Assembly (NCBI GenBank): GCA_003266105.1
Contig: MVAA01000033.1
Span: 1-6,962 of the forward strand
DNA: 6,962 nucleotides
Direction of reading: 5' to 3'
Origin: Methanosphaera sp. rholeuAM6
Lineage (GTDB): Archaea > Methanobacteriota > Methanobacteria > Methanobacteriales > Methanobacteriaceae
The position numbers and the translations under genes were made by a program. Shown here piece after piece: positions 1 through 5,926 of the stretch; positions within the stretch are counted from its first letter, which is position 1; each line of letters starts with the position of its first letter. The notes below the pieces were generated by a model. It saw only the letters and a program-made list of their open reading frames with translations, was not told where the DNA came from and ran no database searches.

Positions 1-105
1 GATGATGATATTATTGATAAATTAGATGTTCTTACTGATAATATGGATTCATTTAATTTTAAGGATGTGAAGGATAATATTGATGAGATTAAGGATTTGT
101 TATAG
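1..105 (+). CDS. C-terminal end of an aspartate-rich protein (partial)
   Basis: Frame 1 is open from the first base to a TAG at 103-105 and gives a 34-residue tail beginning DDDIIDKLDVL and ending DEIKDLL. The start lies outside the window. The visible part is very acidic (10 Asp) with regularly spaced Ile/Leu/Val/Phe, so it is probably an amphipathic helix or a coiled-coil end. This is inferred from residue pattern only. Its codons (GAT, ATT, AAG, TTG) match the next three genes and differ from the rest of the window. The next gene begins 2 bases after the stop, so it is almost certainly in the same operon. No family can be named from so short a piece. Confidence 0.7.
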   Translation, partial: DDDIIDKLDVLTDNMDSFNFKDVKDNIDEIKDLL

Positions 106-107
106 TT

Positions 108-521
108 ATGTCAGATACTGTTCTTTTAAATATTTATAATCGTGTTGAAGAGTATTATGGTGTTGAATTGACTCGTGTAACTAAAATTAATATTCATTGG
201 GCTTATGATTTTCTTAAGGAATTTGAATCTTTTAATGCTGATTACTTTGTTGGTTCAATATTTAATGCTGTTGATTTGGTTTGTCAGCCTGTTAATTGTC
301 TTTGTGAGGAGGAGATTGTCATGTTTTACGTATGTAATACTTCTCTTTCCTGTCTTGAATCTTTGAGGGTCATCCAGTTTTTTGACAATTATGATTGGTG
401 TGCTGATGATGTTTTTGATTTGATTGATAACAGTACTGGTCGTTTGGTTAAGTCTCTTGACTTGTATGATAGTGTTTGTTGTTTAAGTAATTTGGAATGT
501 TTGGCTGATGTTCTTGTGTAG
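108..521 (+). CDS. Unrecognised Cys-rich acidic protein, 137 aa
   Basis: I do not recognise this protein. It starts at ATG 108, two bases after the previous stop, with only a weak site (AAGGAT, 91-96). It ends at TAG 519-521. It has no signal peptide and no clear membrane segment, and is acidic and probably cytoplasmic. It is unusually rich in cysteine, with nine in the second part (C59, C64, C66, C76, C82, C98, C124, C125, C131). They do not form CxxC pairs, so this is not an ordinary zinc ribbon or ferredoxin. A metal site or buried thiols are possible but unproven. The N-terminal third is aromatic-rich, with Tyr and Phe around residues 10-47. Codon use is strongly T-ending. An internal AGGAGG followed by in-frame ATG 321 could give a second, 66-residue product. 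The reading frame is convincing because of its length, tight packing and shared codon style. Confidence 0.75.
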   Translation: MSDTVLLNIYNRVEEYYGVELTRVTKINIHWAYDFLKEFESFNADYFVGSIFNAVDLVCQPVNCLCEEEIVMFYVCNTSLSCLESLRVIQFFDNYDWCADDVFDLIDNSTGRLVKSLDLYDSVCCLSNLECLADVLV

Positions 522-530
522 GTGATTTAT

Positions 531-1007
531 TTGTCTTATGTGAAGGGTGATGTTTCTTCTGAATCCTATGATTTTCAGAATGGTAATCGTCTGGTGATTG
601 ATTATTTGGAGGATAGGGATTCTCCTGTTTGTGATAGTGTTGGCAGGTTTACTGCCAAGTACAGAAAGGTTACGTTGTATGGTAAGCTTGGTGTTTTGTC
701 TGAGGTTGTTGAGTTAAATCCTTTTTATGATAGGGATGCTGGTGAACTTAACAGTAAATGGCAGAAGGATGATTCTTTTGGCACTAATTTGGAGGTTATT
801 CATGAGGGTTTGTCTTTGGATGAGATTAAGGACAGGGTAAGTGATGGTAAATCTTATCTTGTTGTTATTTGGAAGAAGGGTAATGCTCCTTTGCCTGTTG
901 ATTTGGGTTTTCATAGGGACGTTACTTTAAGTGTTATTGACAGTGCCGGTAGTGTTGCCGGTCTTACCTTTAATGTCATTAATATTGTTCGTAGCATGAA
1001 TGGGTGA
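531..1007 (+). CDS. Unrecognised small globular protein, about 158 aa
   Basis: I do not recognise this protein. The open frame could begin at GTG 522, directly after the previous TAG. But AGGTGAT at 520-526 is a near-ideal archaeal ribosome-binding site and would overlap that GTG. TTG 531 lies 4 bases after it, the same spacing as other genes here, so I prefer TTG 531 (protein beginning MSYVKGDVSS). The stop is TGA 1005-1007. The protein has no signal peptide or membrane helix. Alternating hydrophobic stretches (residues about 40-65 and 110-155) suggest a mostly beta-strand soluble domain, an inference from pattern only. It has one cysteine, unlike its Cys-rich neighbour. It lies between that gene and a secreted protein, in one operon with both, so a shared role is likely but unknown. 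Confidence 0.7.
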   Translation: MSYVKGDVSSESYDFQNGNRLVIDYLEDRDSPVCDSVGRFTAKYRKVTLYGKLGVLSEVVELNPFYDRDAGELNSKWQKDDSFGTNLEVIHEGLSLDEIKDRVSDGKSYLVVIWKKGNAPLPVDLGFHRDVTLSVIDSAGSVAGLTFNVINIVRSMNG

Positions 1008-1013
1008 TTGATT

Positions 1014-1601
1014 ATGAATAGGTGGATTTTTATTGTATTATTGTTTTCATTAATTGTTTCTCCTTGTGCTTTTGCTTTGCAGGAGTATGAGGTTGAACAT
1101 GATTTTATGCCTGATGAGTTTATTTTTGAGTATAATGATCATAATACTACTACTTATGAGGGCGATAGTGGTTTGAAGTATGCTCATGTTAACAATACAT
1201 TGGACAATACTACATTTATTGTTCCTACCGAGCGTGTTCGCAGTATTGCTTATGCAACGAAGAAGTCTTTTAAGTTTAGTGAACCGATTATTATTACCAG
1301 GAGCATTCAGCGTGATGATGGCCGGTATATATTGCTTACTATGAAGTATAAAAATGGTACTGTTATTCCTATTCTTGACCTTGATAAGGATGATTTGACT
1401 AATGAGCAGAAATCTTACTTTGATGATTATTATACTCAGCGTAGCGATTATCTGATGCAGCAGCAGGAGTATGCTGCAGAGGATTTGTATGATTATGAGA
1501 CTTTCCGCAGCAGAGGCAGTGGCAAATCCAGGTACAGTTATTATGTTGGTACCGGTGGCAGTGGTGTCATTTATACTCCGGGTAGTGACAGGTACTGGTG
1601 A
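1014..1601 (+). CDS. Secreted protein with Gly/Ser/Tyr-rich C-terminus, 195 aa
   Basis: TTG 1008 is possible, but GGTGAT at 1003-1008 overlaps it and lies 5 bases before ATG 1014, which I take as the start. Residues 1-22 form a clean signal peptide: Asn-Arg, a hydrophobic core (WIFIVLLFSLIV), then a likely cleavage site after AFA near residue 21. C18 follows a proline, so a lipoprotein box is unlikely. The mature part has four N-glycosylation sequons (N44, N60, N65, N114), an acidic Tyr/Gln-rich helical stretch around residues 125-160, and a tail from about 165 rich in Gly, Ser, Tyr and Arg that ends in Trp. There is no C-terminal membrane anchor, so it is probably released or wall-associated. 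It is the last gene of the block, and its stop again overlaps a GGTGAT. I do not recognise a family. Secretion is well supported; function is unknown. Confidence 0.75.
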   Translation: MNRWIFIVLLFSLIVSPCAFALQEYEVEHDFMPDEFIFEYNDHNTTTYEGDSGLKYAHVNNTLDNTTFIVPTERVRSIAYATKKSFKFSEPIIITRSIQRDDGRYILLTMKYKNGTVIPILDLDKDDLTNEQKSYFDDYYTQRSDYLMQQQEYAAEDLYDYETFRSRGSGKSRYSYYVGTGGSGVIYTPGSDRYW

Positions 1602-1660
1602 TTACTTATTCATCATTTTCTATTTTTTTTTACTTTTTTTATGTACTGCATGTACATATA
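1602..1660 (+). terminator. T-rich termination region with small inverted repeat
   Basis: Directly after the stop of the secreted-protein gene the strand is extremely T-rich, with runs of 9 T (1623-1631) and 7 T (1634-1640). It is followed by a 6-bp inverted repeat, ATGTAC at 1641-1646 and GTACAT at 1652-1657. Archaeal transcription ends at U-tracts, with or without a hairpin, so this is a good candidate end for the left operon. Confidence 0.6.
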
Positions 1661-1860
1661 CTGTTTTTATTAAGAGTTTACATTATATGAAATTAAATAT
1701 TTTAAAAGTAGTGATGATTATCTTATTATTTAATTATATTACTACAATAATAATTACATCTCTAATTAATTAAAATATCATACTATTTCTTTTGTTAATT
1801 ACGATTAAAACATTTCAATGAAATGCCTCATAATCAAAAAATTTAATCATAAGATAACAT
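1661..1860. other. AT-rich intergenic stretch with a 15-bp palindrome
   Basis: No convincing gene lies between 1602 and 1915. A 28-codon hydrophobic frame (1687-1773) is AT-rich and lacks a good ribosome-binding site. The notable element is the perfect palindrome CATTTCA-A-TGAAATG at 1811-1825, inside a wider inverted pair GATTA (1803-1807) and TAATC (1831-1835). It sits about 40 bases before the TATA box of the transporter gene, so a regulator-binding site is plausible. Confidence 0.45.
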
Positions 1861-1910
1861 AAATCTATATATAGGAAATTTAATTATTTTATAATCATTT
1901 GGGAGGTAGA
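1861..1910 (+). promoter_or_regulatory. Promoter and ribosome-binding site of the MATE gene
   Basis: CTATATATAG at 1865-1874 is a good archaeal TATA box. Transcription would begin roughly 25 bases downstream, near 1895. The sequence GGGAGGT at 1901-1907 is a strong ribosome-binding site. It lies 8 bases before ATA 1916, but 47 bases before the first standard start codon of the transporter frame (TTG 1955). Both elements therefore point to translation starting at about 1916. Confidence 0.6.
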
Positions 1911-1954
1911 ATCTTATAACAGAAGAAATCAAAACAAAAGGTGTTGAAACCATA

Positions 1955-3286
1955 TTGGGACACCCTGAAATTGCAGTTCGTAAAATGTCAATACCCTTAA
2001 TCATATCAATGCTTCTTGTAAGCATATATAACCTTGCTGATGCAGCATGGGTATCCGGTCTTGGAAGTGATGCACTTGCAGGTGTGGGCTTTGTAACGCC
2101 CTTGTTTTTAATATTGGTTGGACTCGGTAATGGACTGGGTGGTGGAGCCACAAGTGCATTATCAAAGTATATTGGACAAAAAAGAAAGGACATGGCCGAT
2201 AACGGTGGATTACATGTAATATTCCTGACAATAATCATATCACTGATAGCATCCGTAATTCTTCTAGCCATACTCAGACCACTGGTTGTTGCAATGGGTG
2301 CTGGAGATACATTGGATTTTGCATTAAGCTATGGAAATATCATATTTACAGGTGCAATATTATTCATATTGCCTAATGCAATGTATGGAATACTCAGAGC
2401 TGAAGGAGACGTTAACCGTACAATGATAGCAATGGCAATATCATGTATCATTAACATTATCATTGATCCGATATTCATTTACACGCTTAATCTTGGTGTT
2501 GCAGGAGCTGCAATCGCTACACTGTTGTCATCGGGACTGGTTATTGTAATCATATCATACTGGTTATACGTTAAAAAGGACACCTATATCAAGCCTATGT
2601 ATTCAAAATTCCATTTCAACAGGGAAATAACCTATGACATACTCAAAGTGGGTATACCTGCAAGTCTGGAATTGCTGTTGACCAGTATCCTTATCACGTT
2701 CATATCAGCATTACTTACAATGGTTGCAAGCACCGATGCAGTGGCCGTATATTCCACCGGTTGGCGTGTGGTAAGTCTAGGTACTATGCCTATAATAGGT
2801 ATAAGTACTGCTCTTGTAAGTATTGTTGGAGCAAACTACGGTGCAAGACAGTTTGAAAACATCAAGCATGCTCATCGTTACAGTATGAAACTGGCATTGA
2901 TTATTGGTGTAATTACCGGTGTTATAATATACATCTTCGCACCACAGATTGTAATATTATTCTCCTACAGTAGTGGAAGCAGTCATTTGGCAGGTACCAT
3001 GACAGAATTCCTGCGTAGCATGACATTATACTACGTGTTCATGGCATTTGGTGCACCTTCAACATTCCTCTTCCAGGGAGTGGGAAAAGGATTGACTGCA
3101 CTGTTACAGACATTACTGAGAAATATCGTCTTCAGTACCATCTGTGCATACCTGTTTGCGGTAATGCTTGGTATGGGAGAACATGGTGTCTGGTATGGTA
3201 TACTTATCGGTCAGATTATTGCCAGTTTTGTAACTACTGCATGGGCTAATGAGTATATCAGAAGACTTATCAAAGCAAATTCTTAA
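1955..3286 (+). CDS. MATE-family multidrug/cation antiporter
   Basis: This is an integral membrane exporter of the MATE family (NorM/DinF/MepA relatives), which expels drugs or metabolites in exchange for Na+ or H+. The substrate cannot be told from sequence. It has about 12 hydrophobic segments. Typical family stretches are visible: YNLADAAWVSGLG in helix 1 (residues 25-37), GLGNGLGGG near 57-65, GILRAEGD followed by IIDPIFIY, and in the second half GANYGARQ and FLFQGVGKG. Coordinates use the first standard start, TTG 1955, giving 443 aa. The frame stays open upstream to a TAG at 1907-1909, and those codons read TEEIKTKGVETILG. Family members commonly have a similar GV-x-LLG-x-P-x-x-A beginning, so the true protein probably starts at ATA 1916 (456 aa). 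It is monocistronic, with its own promoter and a stem-loop after it. Family assignment is firm. Confidence 0.93.
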   Translation: MGHPEIAVRKMSIPLIISMLLVSIYNLADAAWVSGLGSDALAGVGFVTPLFLILVGLGNGLGGGATSALSKYIGQKRKDMADNGGLHVIFLTIIISLIASVILLAILRPLVVAMGAGDTLDFALSYGNIIFTGAILFILPNAMYGILRAEGDVNRTMIAMAISCIINIIIDPIFIYTLNLGVAGAAIATLLSSGLVIVIISYWLYVKKDTYIKPMYSKFHFNREITYDILKVGIPASLELLLTSILITFISALLTMVASTDAVAVYSTGWRVVSLGTMPIIGISTALVSIVGANYGARQFENIKHAHRYSMKLALIIGVITGVIIYIFAPQIVILFSYSSGSSHLAGTMTEFLRSMTLYYVFMAFGAPSTFLFQGVGKGLTALLQTLLRNIVFSTICAYLFAVMLGMGEHGVWYGILIGQIIASFVTTAWANEYIRRLIKANS

Positions 3287-3302
3287 ATTTAATCTCCACC
3301 CT

Positions 3303-3328
3303 TTATTCATTTTTTGATAGATGAATAA
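3303..3328. terminator. Stem-loop between convergent genes
   Basis: TTATTCAT at 3303-3310 and ATGAATAA at 3321-3328 form a perfect 8-bp inverted repeat around a 10-base loop that begins with five T. It lies 17 bases after the transporter stop and 46 bases before the end of the opposing membrane-protein pair. It could end transcription in either direction. Confidence 0.5.
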
Positions 3329-3353
3329 GAACAGAACTATTTTTAAAAAATAA

Positions 3354-3374
3354 TAAGAACCAAAAAAAAGAATA
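3354..3374 (-). terminator. T-tract ending the TMEM175-like operon
   Basis: On the minus strand, within 15 bases of the stop codon at 3375, there is a run of eight T (read as A at 3362-3369 on the + strand). This fits the simple U-tract terminators of archaea. Confidence 0.45.
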
Positions 3375-3959
3375 TTAGAAGGGGAGTTTAATCTTTTTCA
3401 AGTACTTGCGTGGAATATAATTGCTGAAGATTACTATTACACATGAAACAAGTATTGCCGGCGGATAAAGATAATATCCTATAATGTAACCTATGATGAA
3501 AATTAATATTGATATAACAGTTATTTTCTTCCGGTTTTCCAATGCAAGACGCAGTGCAATATTAGCCTTGTCTATATGTATAAGCATTTCATCAACGATA
3601 AAGCAACTTATGCACGTAATGAAAAATACCAATCCGAACATTGCCTGAGCTACAAATGAATGGAAATCACTGGCAATCATGGTGGTAACGTGTGGCAACA
3701 GTCCGACAAACATTATGGATATACCGCTGGTCCATGTGATTGTACTGTTGAGCTTGTTTACAATGTTGAAGAGGTTATGATGATAATTCCAGACCTTAAA
3801 ACATATTACGAAACTGATTGCATAGGCAATGAATTCGGGATATAATTCAATCAGTGACATTAGGCTAGTAGTTTCAGGTAAAGGTATTTCCATCACTATT
3901 ATTGTAATGATAATGGCTAAGATTGCATCGATAAGTGCTTCAAACCTTTCAGTTTCCAT
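3375..3959 (-). CDS. TMEM175-like (DUF1211) membrane protein, second of a pair
   Basis: This small six-helix membrane protein resembles prokaryotic TMEM175 (DUF1211), a family of potassium-permeable cation channels in which helix 1 lines the pore. Visible hallmarks are R5-F6 and D11 in a helix-1 start reading RFEALIDAILAIIIT, an E-I-P-L-P-E loop, and W57 with H60-H61 at the end of helix 2. Four more hydrophobic segments follow. The length of 194 aa fits single-repeat family members. The usual FSD motif of helix 1 reads LID here, so the serine is lost. ATG 3959 directly follows the stop of the upstream paralogue, whose last codons supply the ribosome-binding site GGTGAT (3971-3966, 6 bases before the ATG). 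The two are therefore translated together. Family membership is likely; channel function with the altered motif is inference. Confidence 0.8.
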   Translation of the reverse strand: METERFEALIDAILAIIITIIVMEIPLPETTSLMSLIELYPEFIAYAISFVICFKVWNYHHNLFNIVNKLNSTITWTSGISIMFVGLLPHVTTMIASDFHSFVAQAMFGLVFFITCISCFIVDEMLIHIDKANIALRLALENRKKITVISILIFIIGYIIGYYLYPPAILVSCVIVIFSNYIPRKYLKKIKLPF

Positions 3960-4541
3960 CTAATCATCACCCAACACGTATGTTTTCTGAATATATGGTA
4001 TGATATTCCATGTTATGATGGTGACAAGACAGATTATCATCATACTGATGGGATAGCCCATAAATGACAGTACTGCACCAATACTAAAGAGTACCACATC
4101 AAGAATAAATAATTCCCTATAGCTAAGCTCTTTAATCAAATCATTATGCACGTCATTTTTAATAGCCACTTTGGTAGACAATACGAAGAGCATGTTTACT
4201 GAAAACACTATCAGTCCGAACATTAGCTCCGGAACCAGAGCATATGATTCATGAGCTACCCATGCGGTAAAGTATGGAAGCAATGTAAGGAAGAATATCA
4301 GAAGGGAATACATCCACATTACCCTGTTATTGATTTTTTCAATGATAACGAATAGTTTTCTATGATGATCCCATACACTAAAAAGCATTATGAAACTGAC
4401 AAAATATGCGAAATACATCACTCTTAAATTCCATATTCCCGCCAAGGTCAAGGTTTCCGGTTGCGGTATTTTAAGCACCATCACCGTCATCATAATGGCA
4501 AGTATTGCATCAATAAATGTTTCAAAACGACTAGACTCCAA
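3960..4541 (-). CDS. TMEM175-like (DUF1211) membrane protein, first of a pair
   Basis: This is a paralogue of the gene that follows it, with six hydrophobic segments and 193 aa. Helix 1 begins RFETFIDAILAIMMT, with R5 and D11 at the same positions as in its partner. W57 and H59-H60 close helix 2. The family FSD motif reads FID. Outside helix 1 the two proteins differ widely, so the duplication is old. The start is TTG 4541: GGGGTGA just upstream (4552-4546) gives a strong ribosome-binding site 4 bases away, and no ATG is nearby. The protein ends GDD, and its GGT-GAT codons double as the ribosome-binding site of the partner. An AATATAAA at 4569-4562 looks like a TATA box but is too close to the start to leave room for this ribosome-binding site. 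The promoter is unresolved; read-through from the gene upstream across 82 bases is possible. Confidence 0.8.
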   Translation of the reverse strand: MESSRFETFIDAILAIMMTVMVLKIPQPETLTLAGIWNLRVMYFAYFVSFIMLFSVWDHHRKLFVIIEKINNRVMWMYSLLIFFLTLLPYFTAWVAHESYALVPELMFGLIVFSVNMLFVLSTKVAIKNDVHNDLIKELSYRELFILDVVLFSIGAVLSFMGYPISMMIICLVTIITWNIIPYIQKTYVLGDD

Positions 4542-4623
4542 AAAGTCACCCCAATATTTCGTTTATATTATTCTATTATTGTATTATGTTGTAGGTTATT
4601 GTAAAAATTATTCATAAAATTAT

Positions 4624-5199
4624 CTAGTATAATATTGCCATGAGCAGGGACAAGTTTTCCGGCAGTTTGCCATTCTCCATGTCTATCCATTTCATTTCTT
4701 CGTTGAATTCTCCTTCTATAGTGTCAATGGCTAATCCTCCAATGGATTCTATACTGTTATGACATTTGTCAGGGTATTTGCATTTTTCTTTCTCAATGCG
4801 GGCACACTTTTCACAGTATCCACAGTATCCTGCAGACAATAATTCTCCATTTAACTGTTTTTCCTTTTCTTCCAGCTGTGGTATGAGTTTGTTTCTTTCA
4901 AGAAACAATGTGTTTTCTATGATGAATCCTATTTCTTCCATGTTGTATGTGGTATTGATTGCCTTTGGAGTATATTTTATCTTTGTGTATATAAGTTCTA
5001 TATTGGCGTATTTGTCCCATTTTTCCAGTGGGTTGTAGTTGAATTCTGGGCATGCCCAGTTTTGTGAATAATTGGGACATTCCCTGCATGCCTTCAATGT
5101 CACTTCAAGGTTGACGTATTTTTCTTTGTATTCTTCTGTTGTAAGTGTCTTTGTTGTCTGTATTGGAGTATATAACTTTTTGACTTCTTCTAGATTCAT
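4624..5199 (-). CDS. DUF2284-type cysteine-rich metal-binding protein
   Basis: This 191-aa cytoplasmic protein has the cysteine pattern of DUF2284, a family of predicted metal-binding proteins common in methanogens and anaerobes with no firmly established reaction. The first cluster is C38-x2-C41 with YSQNWACPE around C50. The second is C126, C129, C132, then C140 and C146 in a KYPDKCHNSIESIGG context. Eight cysteines in such groups suggest one or two Fe-S clusters or zinc sites; this is inference. The start at ATG 5199 is supported by AGGAG at 5210-5206, 6 bases upstream. A likely TATA box (CATAAATA, 5258-5251) precedes it. It is transcribed divergently from an iron-sulfur flavoprotein gene, which fits a redox role. 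Its coding strand is A-rich (AAA, GAA, ATA), as in the EFR1 gene and unlike the left operon. Family is fairly sure, function open. Confidence 0.85.
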   Translation of the reverse strand: MNLEEVKKLYTPIQTTKTLTTEEYKEKYVNLEVTLKACRECPNYSQNWACPEFNYNPLEKWDKYANIELIYTKIKYTPKAINTTYNMEEIGFIIENTLFLERNKLIPQLEEKEKQLNGELLSAGYCGYCEKCARIEKEKCKYPDKCHNSIESIGGLAIDTIEGEFNEEMKWIDMENGKLPENLSLLMAILY

Positions 5200-5336
5200 A
5201 AGATTCTCCTCATCATTGTTTCATTGTTATTTTTTAGTTTTGTGTATTTTTATTTATGCAAGTTTTGTTTAGGTTAAACTAAAATTAGTAGTTATTATAT
5301 TTTAATAAATAATTAATAATATATTAAGTGATTAAA
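5200..5336. promoter_or_regulatory. Divergent promoter region with palindrome
   Basis: This region carries starts for two opposing genes. Minus-strand CATAAATA (5258-5251) suits the DUF2284 gene. Plus-strand AT-rich TTATTATATT (about 5292-5301) suits the flavoprotein gene. Between them lies a 16-bp near-palindrome, TTTAGGTTAAACTAAA (5268-5283), with one mismatched pair. It is well placed to control both directions. Confidence 0.45.
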
Positions 5337-5894
5337 ATGAAAATTATAGCAATATCAACCAGTCCTCGACCAATAAGTAACTCCAGACACGCATTAAATC
5401 AGGCCATTAAATACCTGTATAACATGGGTGTTGAAACGGAACTCTATGATTTTAACAAACTTAATATTGAACCTTGTCATGGTTGTGATTATTGTAAAAT
5501 GAATGATAAACAGGAATGCAGCATAAAAGATGATATGCAGGAAATATATGAATCATTGAAAACTGCTGACGGATTCATACTGGCCTCCCCAATATATATG
5601 GGTCAGTTAACTGCTCAAGCAAAGATGTTTCTTGACCGTTTATACGCTTATTTCATGTCTGACTGGACAGAAAAGTATGGCAGAAAAAAGGTTGCAGTTC
5701 TTGTTTCACAGGGTCAGCCTGATGAAGACTTATACAGGACAAATATTGAAACTTACAGGTTTAACTTTGAGGAAATATTAAACTTTGAGTTTATCGGATA
5801 TACTGTTTTAACACGTAACAATATTGCAGGCAGTATCATTGAGAAACCCCAACAGATAGAACAGGCCATTGATTTAGTCAAACTTTTCTTATGA
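5337..5894 (+). CDS. Iron-sulfur flavoprotein (NADPH-dependent FMN reductase family)
   Basis: This flavodoxin-fold redox protein resembles the archaeal iron-sulfur flavoproteins, which carry FMN and one [4Fe-4S] cluster and pass electrons between ferredoxin and small acceptors such as O2 or H2O2. The FMN phosphate loop STSPRPISNS is at residues 7-16. The compact cluster motif is C47-x2-C50-x2-C53-x7-C61, followed by IKDDM as is usual. ASPIYMGQ (83-90) with AKMFLDRLY is the second flavin-contact region. At 185 aa the length is typical. GTG 5328 is an alternative start, but AAGTGAT (5326-5332) covers it and lies 4 bases before ATG 5337, whose protein begins MKIIAIS as family members do. The gene is divergent from the DUF2284 gene and convergent with EFR1, with only 32 bases to the latter. 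The fold and cluster motif are clear; the physiological partner is not. Confidence 0.92.
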   Translation: MKIIAISTSPRPISNSRHALNQAIKYLYNMGVETELYDFNKLNIEPCHGCDYCKMNDKQECSIKDDMQEIYESLKTADGFILASPIYMGQLTAQAKMFLDRLYAYFMSDWTEKYGRKKVAVLVSQGQPDEDLYRTNIETYRFNFEEILNFEFIGYTVLTRNNIAGSIIEKPQQIEQAIDLVKLFL

Positions 5895-5926
5895 TGATAT
5901 ATTATGTATTCTAATTATACCAGGAC

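Noticed and set aside
714..914. 66-codon minus-strand frame
   Set aside because: Antisense shadow in the left operon, with no start signals.
1471..1773. 100-codon + strand frame overlapping the end of the secreted-protein gene and the T-rich region
   Set aside because: The first part is an out-of-frame shadow of a well-supported gene. The rest is a hydrophobic translation of T-runs, with no ribosome-binding site.
1687..1773. 28-aa hydrophobic small ORF
   Set aside because: It encodes only AT-rich codons and has at best a weak AAGAG 10 bases upstream. Too little to call a membrane peptide.
1811..1825. Palindrome as a transcription terminator of the left operon
   Set aside because: It lies over 200 bases after the last stop, with no T-run directly following. 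The T-rich tract at 1621-1640 is a much better end, so an operator is the more likely reading.
1843..2271. 142-codon minus-strand frame over the MATE start
   Set aside because: Antisense shadow of the transporter, Pro/Ser-rich, without family resemblance or ribosome-binding site.
3660..3845. 61-codon + strand frame inside the TMEM175-like gene
   Set aside because: Antisense shadow of a conserved membrane protein.
4562..4569. AATATAAA on the minus strand as promoter of the TMEM175-like pair
   Set aside because: The start site it predicts would fall at the start codon and exclude the strong GGTGA site from the RNA, so the two signals conflict. The promoter is left unassigned.
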